Origin: Bradyrhizobium centrolobii
GTDB taxonomy: Bacteria; Pseudomonadota; Alphaproteobacteria; Rhizobiales; Xanthobacteraceae
Length of the DNA: 36,958 bases
Assembly (NCBI RefSeq): GCF_001641635.1
Contig: NZ_LUUB01000072.1
Coordinates: 1-36,958 of the forward strand
Direction of reading: 5' to 3'
Shown here: one piece after another, positions 22,815 to 31,390 of the stretch
Layout: each line of letters begins with the position of its first letter
How positions within the stretch are numbered: position 1 is the stretch's first letter
Translations under genes and position numbers: made by a program
Notes under the pieces: generated by a model
What the model was told of the DNA's origin: nothing
Databases searched by the model: none
What the model saw: the letters and a program-made list of their open reading frames with translations, nothing else

Positions 22815-25330
22815 GCCAGCCCCGTGAGCTTTTCCGGCCGGCTGGCATTGGGGCCGTGCGGGAAATAATGCAGCCCGATCGCCTCAGCCAGCTTGAGCAG
22901 ATCCTGCTCCAGCGAGAACAGCGTCTTGACCTCGAGCTTCTCGGCCTCGGCGGTCGCAAGCATCGCCTGCACGGCGACCGCGAGCCGCTGCGGCCGCTCG
23001 ATCAGGCCGTATTCCTTCAGGCTCGGCAGCGCGGCGATGTGCTCGTTCAGCGCCGTCACCTGGAACGCCACCGAGCGCGGGTTGTAGCTGTCGAGCACCG
23101 CGAGGTCGCGCACCGGCGCAAGCAGCGGCGCCAGCAGATAGCGCGAGCGGTAAGTGATCTGGCAATCGATCAGCGTCAACAGCACGTCGAGCTCTTCGTC
23201 GCCCGCCTCATCATAGGCGAACTGCCGCGCAAAGCGCGTGGTGTTGATGGCGCGCTCGGCGCGGCGGCCCATGTCGAGGAAGCGCCAGCCGGCGGCGCGG
23301 TTCATGTTCTCCTGTGCAAGGCCGGCGAAGCTAGCGAGTTCCTGCAAGGTCAATTCGGCCGCGCTGATGACGCTGTCGTCATCCTCGACCTCGTAGGCGA
23401 GGCGTTCGGCCATCTCGATGATCACCTGCCAGGCATCGGGCGACAGCCGTTCGCGGAGCGAGGTGGCGGTGCGCTGCGCCGCGCGCACCAGCGACAGCGC
23501 CGAGCCGAAACGATCCGCGCTCTGGAGCGCCTCGGCCGCGATCCGCGCCGGTGCAGCGCGTGACGATTGCGAGATCGCGCCCCAGGCGACCAGCAGGCGC
23601 TGGATGCGCTCGGTCGACTGTATCGAGGCCGGCGCGCCACCCTTGTCCGGCCCGCGCATCGGCGAGCCCAGCGCGCGCACCAGCCGCAGCGTGGCCTCGG
23701 CGCGTTCGAGATAGCGGCCGAGCCAGAACAGATTGTCGGCGGCGCGGCTCGGCAGGACGCCGGCGATACGGCGGATCCGCACCTTGTCGGTCGCGGGCAG
23801 CAGCGTCGCGGTCGAGACCTGCTTGTCGGACACGACCCAGACGTCGGCGGCGCGCGCGCCGTCACCCATCGAGACCGCCCGCGCGTCCGCCTGCTCGGCG
23901 ATCCGGCAGAAGCCGCCGGGCATGATGGTCCAGCCGTCGGCCGTGGCGGCGGCGAACACCCGCAGCACGAAGGGGCGCGGTGTGATCTGCCCGTGCTCCC
24001 AGACCGGCATGGTTGACAACCGCACCACCTCCTGGCCGACATAGTCCATGCCGCGCGCGGTGATGGCGTCGACCAGGCGCCGGCGTCCGGTTGCGTCGAG
24101 CGCGCTTGCGAGCACCGGGCCGGTGCTGTCGAAGCCAGGAACGCCGCGCCGGTAGGCGCCCTCGATCGCAACCTCGTCGAGCCGGGACAACACCTCGTCA
24201 CGCGCCGCGCGCTGACCGCACCACCAGGTCGCGATATGCGGCATATTCAGCTCTTCGCCGAGCAGCCGGCGGCTGAGCGCCGGCAGGAAGCCGAGCAGCG
24301 CACGCGCCTCCAGGACGCCGGAGCCCGGCATGTTGGCGACGACGACGCCGTCCTTGCGCAGCACGTCGATCAGGCCGGGCACGCCGAGGTGCGAGGAGGC
24401 GTCGAGCTCGAGCGGATCGAGCGAGTTGGAATCGACCCGGCGGAGCAGCACGTCGAGCCGCTTGAGCCCCGCGACGGTGCGGATGTGGACGCGGTTGTCG
24501 CTGACGGCGAGATCGTCGCCTTCGACCAAGAGGAATCCGAGATAGCGCGCGAGCGTGGCATGCTCGAAATAGGTCTCGCTGAAGCTGCCGGGCGTGAGCA
24601 CGCCGATGCGCGGCTCGTCGCGATCGGCGCTGGCGCGAAGACTGTCGCGAAACGCCTCGAAGAACGGCGCGACGCGCGGCACGTTCATCGACTTGTAGAG
24701 ATCGGAAAAGGCGCGCGAGAGCACCAGCCGGTTCTCCAGCGCATAGCCCGCGCCGGAGGGCGCCTGCGTGCGGTCGCCGAGCACCCACCAGCGGCCGTCA
24801 GGCCCGCGGCCAACATCGGCGGCATAGATCGACAGGTATCGCCCGCCGGGCGGCGGCACGCCGCAGACCGGGCGCAGATATTCGGGACTGCCGGCGATCG
24901 CGGCGGCCGGCAGCGCGCCTTCCGCAACCAGCCGGCCCCCACCATAGACGTCGCGCAGCACGAGCTCGAGAAGCTCGGCGCGCTGCTTGATGCCTGCGGA
25001 GAGCTGCTGCCAGTCGGCCTCGTCAATCAGGAGCGGCAAGTGGCTGAGCGACCAGGGCCGGTCGGCGCTGTCACCGGGCGCGCGATAGGTGACGCCGGCC
25101 TCGCGCAGATGGCGGTCGGCCATGGCGAAGCGGCGCTCGATCTCATCTGGCGCCAGCGCGCCGAAAGCATCGAAGAAGCTGCTCCACACCGCGCGCGGGG
25201 TGCCGTCCGGGCCGAGAAACTCGTCGGGGATGCCGGGCAGCCGGCTATAGTCGCGCACCCATTGCGCCACGCGGCGCTGGCCGGGCGCCCTGCCCGCCTC
25301 GCCAGTCCCCTCGGTTGCGCCTTCGCCCAT
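22811..25330 (-). CDS. Circularly permuted ATP-grasp fused to Alpha-E domain
   Basis: An 839-residue protein with AGGAGAG before the ATG. The first 500 residues are the CP_ATPgrasp (DUF404/DUF407) region: WVRDYSRLPGIPDEFLGPDG, RYLSIYAADVGRGPDGRWWV and IGVLTPGSFSETYFEHATLA, with GVVVANMPGSGVLEARALLGFLP. From about 526 the Alpha-E (DUF403) region begins: LPSRAADNLFWLGRYLERAEA. In most bacteria these two are separate genes, so a fusion is notable. By family work the protein is predicted to ligate amino-acid or peptide substrates with ATP; the product is unknown. It overlaps the transglutaminase start and lies 27 bp after the DUF2126 gene. Confidence 0.88.
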   Translation of the reverse strand: MGEGATEGTGEAGRAPGQRRVAQWVRDYSRLPGIPDEFLGPDGTPRAVWSSFFDAFGALAPDEIERRFAMADRHLREAGVTYRAPGDSADRPWSLSHLPLLIDEADWQQLSAGIKQRAELLELVLRDVYGGGRLVAEGALPAAAIAGSPEYLRPVCGVPPPGGRYLSIYAADVGRGPDGRWWVLGDRTQAPSGAGYALENRLVLSRAFSDLYKSMNVPRVAPFFEAFRDSLRASADRDEPRIGVLTPGSFSETYFEHATLARYLGFLLVEGDDLAVSDNRVHIRTVAGLKRLDVLLRRVDSNSLDPLELDASSHLGVPGLIDVLRKDGVVVANMPGSGVLEARALLGFLPALSRRLLGEELNMPHIATWWCGQRAARDEVLSRLDEVAIEGAYRRGVPGFDSTGPVLASALDATGRRRLVDAITARGMDYVGQEVVRLSTMPVWEHGQITPRPFVLRVFAAATADGWTIMPGGFCRIAEQADARAVSMGDGARAADVWVVSDKQVSTATLLPATDKVRIRRIAGVLPSRAADNLFWLGRYLERAEATLRLVRALGSPMRGPDKGGAPASIQSTERIQRLLVAWGAISQSSRAAPARIAAEALQSADRFGSALSLVRAAQRTATSLRERLSPDAWQVIIEMAERLAYEVEDDDSVISAAELTLQELASFAGLAQENMNRAAGWRFLDMGRRAERAINTTRFARQFAYDEAGDEELDVLLTLIDCQITYRSRYLLAPLLAPVRDLAVLDSYNPRSVAFQVTALNEHIAALPSLKEYGLIERPQRLAVAVQAMLATAEAEKLEVKTLFSLEQDLLKLAEAIGLHYFPHGPNASRPEKLTGLA

Positions 25331-25357
25331 GCGCCTCTCCTTGCCCCGCCCCCATAC

Positions 25358-28300
25358 TCATTGCAGGAGCGGCGTTCGCAAGTCGAGGGTCAGCGGAAAC
25401 TCATTTGTGCGTTCCTCCGGCGGCGGCTGGACCGGACCGGGCGTATGGCCATGGTCCTGGAAGCGCGCCAGCCGCCGCGCCTCGGCCTCGTAGGTGTTGA
25501 CGGGCTTGGTATCGTAGTTGCGCCCACCGGGATGGGCGACGTGATAGACGCAGCCGCCGAGCGAGCGGCCGTTCCAGGTGTCGATCAGGTCAAAGGTGAG
25601 CGGCGCATGGACCGGAATGGTCGGGTGCAGGCCGGAGGCCGGCTGCCAGGCCTTGAAGCGGACGCCGGCCACGGCTTCCGCCGAGCGGCCGGTCGAGGTC
25701 ATCGGCAGGCGGCGGCCGTTGCAGGTCACGATGTGGCGGCCCTCTATGAAGCCTTCCGCCTTCACCTGAAGCCGCTCAACCGAACTATCAACATAGCGTA
25801 CGGTGCCGCCGGCCGAGCCCTCCTCGCCAAGCACATGCCAGGGCTCCAGCGCCTGCCGCAACTCCAGCGTCACGCCGCCATGATGGACGCGGCCGAAGGC
25901 AGGAAAACGGAATTCGAGCTGGGCGAGATACCATTCCGGCTCAAAGGGATAGCCGGACTGCTTCAACTCAGACAGCACTTCAAGAAAATCCTGCCAAATG
26001 AAGTGAGGCAGCATGAAGCGGTCGTGCAGCGCCGTGCTCCAGCGCACGAACTTGCCTCCCTGCGGCTCGCGCCAGAGCTTTGCGATCAGCGCGCGGATCA
26101 GGAGCTGCTGCGCCAGCGACATGCGCGGATCGGGCGGCATTTCGAGCGCACGGAATTCGACGAGGCCCAGACGGCCTGTGGGCCCTTCGGGCGAATAGAG
26201 CTTGTCGATGCAGATCTCGGCGCGGTGAGTGTTGCCGGTGATGTCGACCAGCAGATGCCGGAACAGCCGGTCCACCAGCCACAGCGGCGTCTGGTAACCC
26301 GGCGGCGGCACGTGCGAGAGCGCGATCTCGAGCTCATAGATGCTGTCGTGCCGCGCCTCGTCGATGCGCGGCGCCTGGCTGGTCGGACCGATGAACAGGC
26401 CGGAGAAGAAGTAGGACAGCGACGGATGCCGCTGCCAATACAGCGCGAGGCTCTTCAAGAGATCCGGCCGGCGCAGGAACGGCGAGTCCTGCGGGCTGGA
26501 GCCGCCGACTACGACGTGGTTGCCACCGCCGGTGCCGGTGTGGCGGCCGTCGATCAGGAAACGGTTGGCTCCGAGCCGAACCTTCGCGGCGTCCTCATAA
26601 AGACCGGAGGTGATGTCGACCGTCTCGCGCCAGTTCTTCGCCGGCTGGATGTTGATTTCGATAACGCCAGGATCGGGCGTCACCTTGATGACCTCGATGC
26701 GCGGGTCGAACGGCGGCGGGTAGCCCTCGACATGGACCTGGAGCTGCATCTCCTCGGCCGTGGCTTCGAGCGCCGCGATCAGCTCGAGATAGTCCTCGAC
26801 GCGCTCGACCGGCGGCATGAAGGCGCAGAGCACGCCGTCGCGGATCTCCACCGCCATCGCGGTGCGCACGGGAATCGTCGTGTTGAGATATTCGGGCGCA
26901 ATGCGCGGCGGCGATGGCGGGCGCGGCATGCGGCTGAACACCGGCAGCTTGGCCCGCTGCTCCATGGGGTCCTGCTCGACGATGTAGGGATATTGATTGG
27001 GCGGGACGTAGCCGAGCGCCCCCATCGGCAAGCGCAGGCCCAAGGGTGAATCGCCCGGAGACAGGAACAGATGGCTGCGCCGGAGCTGCCAGCGTTCGCT
27101 GCGCCAGCGTGGCGGCGCATTCCAGCGCTGGATCGGCAGCACGAAGCCGCGAGGCGTACCCACGCCCTGGTCGAACACTCGCGCCATCCGCGCCCGCGCC
27201 TCCGGGTCGGACAATTTGGAATCGGATGGGTCGACGTTGACGGGAAGATCGGCCTCCTTCTGAAGCCAATACGCCGGATCCTCATATGCCGGCATGATGT
27301 AGCCGGGGTCGAGCCCGAGCCGCGCCGCGGTGCCTTCCATGAAGGCTTCGGCGTCCTTGATCTCCGGCCGCCGGGAATTCTCCACCTTGGCGATGAGGTC
27401 GGCATTCTTCCAGATCGGCACGCCGTCCTTGCGCCAGTACAGGCCGAAGGCCCAGCGCGGCAGGCTTTCGCCGGGATACCATTTGCCCTGGCCGTAGTGC
27501 AGCAGGCCGCCCGGCGCGAAGCGCGTGCGCAGGCGGCGGATGAGATCGTCGGCGAGCGCGCGCTTGGTCGGGCCGACGGCCTCCGTATTCCATTCCGGCG
27601 CTTCGAGATCATCAACCGAGACGAAGGTCGGCTCGCCCCCCATGGTGAGCCGCACGTCCTGTGCCGCGAGATCGCCATCGACCTGCTCACCGAGATCGTT
27701 GAGCCGTGCCCAGGCTTCGTCGGAAAACGGCTTTGTAATGCGCGGTGCCTCGCGGATGCGCCGGACGCTCATGTCGAAGGCGAATTCGACCTCGGCCATG
27801 CCGGCGCTGCCGGAGATCGGCGCGGCCGAACGATAGTGCGGCGTCGCGGCGACCGGGATGTGCCCCTCGCCCGCGAGCATGCCGGATGTCGCATCGAACC
27901 CGATCCAGCCCGCACCCGGCAGATAAACTTCGGCCCATGCGTGCAGGTCGGTGAAATCGTTCTCGACCTCGGGCGGCCCCTCGATCGGATCGATGTCGGG
28001 GCGGATCTGGATCAGATAGCCGGAGACGAAGCGCGCCGCGAGGCCGAGATGACGCAGCGTCTGGATCAGGAGCCAGGCGGAGTCGCGGCACGAGCCGGCG
28101 CAGGTGCTGAGCGTCTCCTCCGGCGTCTGCACGCCCGCCTCCATGCGGATGACGTAGCGGACGCGTTTCTGAAGCTCACGATTGAGCTCGACCAGGAAGT
28201 TGACGGTGTTGCTGGCCTCACGTGGGATCGAGGCGAGGTATTGCGCGAAAAGCGGACCGGGCTCGATGGTCTCGAGGTAAGGCGCAAGCTCGGTCTTCAG

Positions 28301-28627
28301 AGCCTTCGGATAGTCAAACGGAAAGCTGTCGGCATAGGGCTCGACGAAGAAATCGAACGGGTTGATCACGGTCATCTGTGCCGTGAAGTCGACCTCGATC
28401 TTAAGCTCCGTCGTCTTCTCCGGGAAGACATAGCGCGCCAGCCAGTTGCCTTGCGGATCCTGTTGCCAGTTCACGAAGTGGTTTGATGGCGTGACCTTGA
28501 GCGAATAGCTCAGGATCGGCGTGCGCGTGTGCGGCGCCGGCCGCAGTCGGATGGTCTGCGGGCCGAGATCGATCGGACGGTCGTATTTGTAATGCGTGAC
28601 GTGATGCAGTGCGACGTAGATCGACAC
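25358..28627 (-). CDS. Transglutaminase-DUF2126 protein
   Basis: The likely start is GTG at 28627 with GGAG upstream, giving 1089 residues; a TTG at 28684 is less likely. Residues of about 1-290 are a transglutaminase-like domain with Cys near 180 (AGSCRDSAWLL), His near 229 (DLHAWAEVYLP) and Asp near 243 (WIGFDATSG). The rest is DUF2126 (PF09899): VDDLEAPEWNTEA, RFAPGGLLHYGQGKWYPGE and DGRHTGTGGGNHVVVGG. DUF2126 resembles a circularly permuted amidoligase/ATP-dependent ligase of the glutamine-synthetase-like type. It heads an operon with the CP-ATP-grasp/Alpha-E and transglutaminase genes. The function is predicted to be peptide bond formation or editing. Confidence 0.88.
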   Translation of the reverse strand: MSIYVALHHVTHYKYDRPIDLGPQTIRLRPAPHTRTPILSYSLKVTPSNHFVNWQQDPQGNWLARYVFPEKTTELKIEVDFTAQMTVINPFDFFVEPYADSFPFDYPKALKTELAPYLETIEPGPLFAQYLASIPREASNTVNFLVELNRELQKRVRYVIRMEAGVQTPEETLSTCAGSCRDSAWLLIQTLRHLGLAARFVSGYLIQIRPDIDPIEGPPEVENDFTDLHAWAEVYLPGAGWIGFDATSGMLAGEGHIPVAATPHYRSAAPISGSAGMAEVEFAFDMSVRRIREAPRITKPFSDEAWARLNDLGEQVDGDLAAQDVRLTMGGEPTFVSVDDLEAPEWNTEAVGPTKRALADDLIRRLRTRFAPGGLLHYGQGKWYPGESLPRWAFGLYWRKDGVPIWKNADLIAKVENSRRPEIKDAEAFMEGTAARLGLDPGYIMPAYEDPAYWLQKEADLPVNVDPSDSKLSDPEARARMARVFDQGVGTPRGFVLPIQRWNAPPRWRSERWQLRRSHLFLSPGDSPLGLRLPMGALGYVPPNQYPYIVEQDPMEQRAKLPVFSRMPRPPSPPRIAPEYLNTTIPVRTAMAVEIRDGVLCAFMPPVERVEDYLELIAALEATAEEMQLQVHVEGYPPPFDPRIEVIKVTPDPGVIEINIQPAKNWRETVDITSGLYEDAAKVRLGANRFLIDGRHTGTGGGNHVVVGGSSPQDSPFLRRPDLLKSLALYWQRHPSLSYFFSGLFIGPTSQAPRIDEARHDSIYELEIALSHVPPPGYQTPLWLVDRLFRHLLVDITGNTHRAEICIDKLYSPEGPTGRLGLVEFRALEMPPDPRMSLAQQLLIRALIAKLWREPQGGKFVRWSTALHDRFMLPHFIWQDFLEVLSELKQSGYPFEPEWYLAQLEFRFPAFGRVHHGGVTLELRQALEPWHVLGEEGSAGGTVRYVDSSVERLQVKAEGFIEGRHIVTCNGRRLPMTSTGRSAEAVAGVRFKAWQPASGLHPTIPVHAPLTFDLIDTWNGRSLGGCVYHVAHPGGRNYDTKPVNTYEAEARRLARFQDHGHTPGPVQPPPEERTNEFPLTLDLRTPLLQ

Positions 28628-28721
28628 GGGTTGCGGTGCTCCGGCAGCTTTTTTAAGCAGAACACCGCCGGTGATGGCGATCAAGCACTAACAACGGGCA
28701 GCCGGTGCCTACGGCGCAGGC

Positions 28722-28790
28722 GAATAGTGAGTAGCGAATGGCGGATAGCCGATGGGCAACCCTATTCGCTACTCGCCATTCCCTACTCGC
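28722..28790. repeat. Inverted repeat of GAGTAGCGAATGG type
   Basis: GTGAGTAGCGAATGGCG (28727-28743) matches the reverse complement of 28774-28790 at 15 of 17 bases. Related short units repeat between them. It lies upstream of the DUF2126 start and directly after the UxaA-family stop. Similar units are scattered through Bradyrhizobium genomes. Confidence 0.78.
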
Positions 28791-28793
28791 TCA

Positions 28794-30317
28794 TCACATC
28801 GTCGCGCCAAGCACCCAGGGCGCGAACTCGGCGCCGCCGAAATCGAAGCTCTCGCTCTTGGTCGGCTGGCCTGAGGCCGTCTTGAGGATGAGATCGAAGA
28901 TGCGCTGGCCGCATTGCTCGACGCTCTCCTCGCCTTCGAGAATGGTGCCGCAATTGACGTCCATGTCGTCTTCCATGCGCTTGTACATGGGCGTGTTGGT
29001 CGCAAGCTTGATCGACGGCGCCGGCTTGCAGCCGAACACGCTGCCGCGGCCGGTGGTGAAGCAGACCAGGTTGGCGCCGCCCGCGACCTGACCGGTCGCC
29101 GCGACCGGGTCGTAGCCGGGCGTATCCATGAACACAAAGCCCCTCTTCGTCACCGGCTCGGCGTAGCGCAGCACGTCGACGAGATTGGTGGTGCCGGCCT
29201 TCGCCATCGCGCCCAGCGATTTCTCCAGAATGGTGGTGAGGCCGCCGGCCTTGTTGCCGGGGCTCGGATTGGCGTTCATCTCGGCGCCTTCGCGCTCGGT
29301 ATATTCCTCCCACCAGCGCATGAGATCGACCAGCTTCTCGCCCACCTCGCGGCTGACGGCGCGGCGCGTGAGCAGATGTTCGGCGCCGTAGGTCTCGGGC
29401 GTCTCCGACAGGATCACGGTGCCGCCGTGACGCACGATGAGATCGCTGGCCGCGCCGAGCGCAGGGTTGGCGGAGACGCCGGAATAGCCGTCCGAGCCGC
29501 CGCATTGCAGGGCGACGGTCAGTTCGCTCGCCGGTACCGCTTCGCGCTTGACCTTGTTGGCGTCGGAAAGCGCCTCGCGCACGAAGGCGACGCCCGCTTC
29601 CACCGTCTTGCGGGTGCCGCCGACCTCCTGGATGTCCATCGCGCGCAGGCGGCCGGCGAGCTTCTGCTCCTCCATCAGGCCGCCGATCTGGTTCACCTCG
29701 CAGCCGAGACCGAGCACGATCACGTGGGAGAAATTCACGTGCCGCGCATAGCCGCCGAGCGTGCGGCGGAGCAGCGCCAAGGGCTCGTTCTGCGTCATGC
29801 CGCAGCCGGTCTTGTGGGTCAGCGCGATCACACCGTCGACGTTCGGAAATTCGGCCAGCGGGTTTTCGCCGGTGAAGGGATTCTTCTTGAAGACGTCGGC
29901 AACGAGGCTGGCGACATGGGCGCTGCAATTCACCGAGGTGAGGATGCCGATATAGTTGCGCGTGGCGACGCGGCCGTCCGGGCGGCGGATGCCTTCGAAG
30001 GTCGCCGGCAGATCGAAGTTCGGCGTCGGCTTCACGTCGGCGCAATAGGCATAATCCTTGGAGAAATCGCCCATGCCGCAGTTCTGCGTGTGCACGTGCT
30101 GGCCCGGCGCGATCGGCGCCGTGGCAAAGCCGATAATCTGGCCGTAGCGCCTGACCGGTTCACCCACCGCGATCGGCTTGATCGCGACCTTGTGCCCGGA
30201 GGGAATGCGATCGACCGTCGCGACGCCTTCGGCCACGACCGTTCCAGGCGGCAGGCTCGCGCGCGCGATCACCACGCCATCATCGGGATGCAGGCGGATG
30301 ACGGGGCTGATAGTCAT
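28794..30317 (-). CDS. UxaA/GarD-family sugar-acid dehydratase
   Basis: The 507-residue protein begins at an ATG preceded by AAGGAGA. Residues 1-95 are the SAF-like N-terminal domain of UxaA (PF08666). The main domain (PF04295) shows HTQNCGMGDFS, LQCGGSDGYSGVSANPALGA, MNANPSPGNKAGGLTT and FTTGRGSVFGCKPAPSIK. Family enzymes remove water from altronate or galactarate with Fe(II). The exact acid is uncertain. The neighbouring aldolase and dehydrogenase on the same strand suggest a galactarate/glucarate-like route. Palindromic repeats flank it on both sides, so co-transcription with the aldolase is uncertain. Confidence 0.88.
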   Translation of the reverse strand: MTISPVIRLHPDDGVVIARASLPPGTVVAEGVATVDRIPSGHKVAIKPIAVGEPVRRYGQIIGFATAPIAPGQHVHTQNCGMGDFSKDYAYCADVKPTPNFDLPATFEGIRRPDGRVATRNYIGILTSVNCSAHVASLVADVFKKNPFTGENPLAEFPNVDGVIALTHKTGCGMTQNEPLALLRRTLGGYARHVNFSHVIVLGLGCEVNQIGGLMEEQKLAGRLRAMDIQEVGGTRKTVEAGVAFVREALSDANKVKREAVPASELTVALQCGGSDGYSGVSANPALGAASDLIVRHGGTVILSETPETYGAEHLLTRRAVSREVGEKLVDLMRWWEEYTEREGAEMNANPSPGNKAGGLTTILEKSLGAMAKAGTTNLVDVLRYAEPVTKRGFVFMDTPGYDPVAATGQVAGGANLVCFTTGRGSVFGCKPAPSIKLATNTPMYKRMEDDMDVNCGTILEGEESVEQCGQRIFDLILKTASGQPTKSESFDFGGAEFAPWVLGATM

Positions 30318-30346
30318 GGTCGTTCTCCTTGGTCGCTCAAACTATC

Positions 30347-30480
30347 GTGCCCCGGACGCAGCGCCCGCGTGAAACGATACGCTGCTGATCCGGGGCCCAC
30401 TGTCACATCACGTGTTTCGTCGGCAGCTGGGTCCCGGCTCTGCGGCGCGTCACTTCCGTGCCGCACCGCGTCCGGGACAC
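30347..30480. repeat. Palindromic repeat GTGCCCCGGACGC type
   Basis: GTGCCCCGGACGC (30347-30359) matches the reverse complement of 30468-30480 at 12 of 13 bases. The interior is GC-rich with internal hairpins such as GGATCAGC-like turns. It fills the gap between the dehydratase and aldolase genes. Confidence 0.75.
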
Positions 30481-30487
30481 GAGCGCT

Positions 30488-31264
30488 TTACGCCTTGCCG
30501 GCGGAATCCTTCCGGGTCTGGTTGACCTGCATTTTCGCGTAGGTCGCCATCAGGCCGACCTCGTTCGAGAGCGTCACCAGCTTGAACCCCATGTTGATCG
30601 CGCGCGCCGCGCCTTCAGCGCCGCTGCAATGGATGCCCGGGTTGAGGCCGCGCTTGCCGCATTCCTTGATGATCTTCTCGTAGATCGCGAGGATCTCCGG
30701 CTCGGTGCGGTCGAGCTTCGGCTCGAGCCCGTAGGAGAAGCCGAGATCGGACGGCCCGATATAGACGCCGTCGATGCCCTCGACATCGAGGATCGCCTCC
30801 ATGTTCTCGACCGCGGTCCTGGTCTCCATCATCGGCAGCAGCACGATCTCGTCGTTCGCCGTCTTCTGGTAGGAGCCCGCGGTGCCGTACATGCCGGCAC
30901 GGATCGGGCCGTTGGAGCGCACGCCCTTCGGCGGGTACTTGGAATAGGAGACGAGGTTCCGCGCTTCCTGTGGCGTGTTGACCATCGGGCAGATCACGCC
31001 ATAGGCACCGCCATCGAGCACCTTGCCGATAATGCCGGGCTCGTTCCAGGGCACGCGCACCATCGGGGTAATCGGATGCTTGTCCATGGCCTGGAAGCAC
31101 TGGACCATCGACAGATAGTCCTGCACGCCATGCTGCATGTCGACGGTGACGCTGTCGAAACCGCATTGCGCGACCATCTCGGCCGAGAAGCCGGAGGGAA
31201 TCGCGAGCCACGCGTTGACCACGGCCTTGCCCGACTTCCAGATTTCTTTGACTTTGTTCGCCAC
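30488..31264 (-). CDS. HpcH/HpaI-family class II aldolase
   Basis: The start is GTG at 31264, preceded by GGAAGGAAGG, giving 258 residues. The TIM-barrel aldolase shows catalytic-type His in VDMQHG (about 44), Arg in MVRVPW (about 70), a metal-binding Glu in METRTAVEN and Asp in IGPSDLG. This matches HpaI of the homoprotocatechuate pathway and GarL of galactarate breakdown, both of which cleave 2-keto-acid substrates to pyruvate. The genetic context fits either: hpa genes 2 kb away, and a GarD-like dehydratase next door. I favour the sugar-acid role because it shares the strand and neighbours of the dehydratase, but HpaI is possible. Confidence 0.85.
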   Translation of the reverse strand: MANKVKEIWKSGKAVVNAWLAIPSGFSAEMVAQCGFDSVTVDMQHGVQDYLSMVQCFQAMDKHPITPMVRVPWNEPGIIGKVLDGGAYGVICPMVNTPQEARNLVSYSKYPPKGVRSNGPIRAGMYGTAGSYQKTANDEIVLLPMMETRTAVENMEAILDVEGIDGVYIGPSDLGFSYGLEPKLDRTEPEILAIYEKIIKECGKRGLNPGIHCSGAEGAARAINMGFKLVTLSNEVGLMATYAKMQVNQTRKDSAGKA

Positions 31265-31302
31265 GTTGCCTTCCTTCCCTGTTGGCCAATGCCGCCGTCA
31301 CT

Positions 31303-31385
31303 TACGAGCGGCGCGAAATAATCCGGAATCTCTCCGCTGCGAGATTCTGGATTGCCCCGGAGCCCACGCTTTCGCAATGACGAAA
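31303..31385. repeat. Palindromic repeat AATCCGGAATCTC type
   Basis: AATCCGGAATCTC (31320-31332) matches the reverse complement of 31341-31353 at 12 of 13 bases. It forms a hairpin with an eight-base loop. It lies between the Ldh_2 and aldolase genes and is a typical dispersed rhizobial repeat. Confidence 0.72.
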
Positions 31386-31390
31386 TTGTC

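Noticed and set aside
24236..27049. Plus-strand open frame of 937 codons
   Set aside because: It lies opposite the CP-ATP-grasp/Alpha-E and DUF2126 genes, which have clear families and motifs. It is an antisense shadow caused by the GC-rich codon bias.
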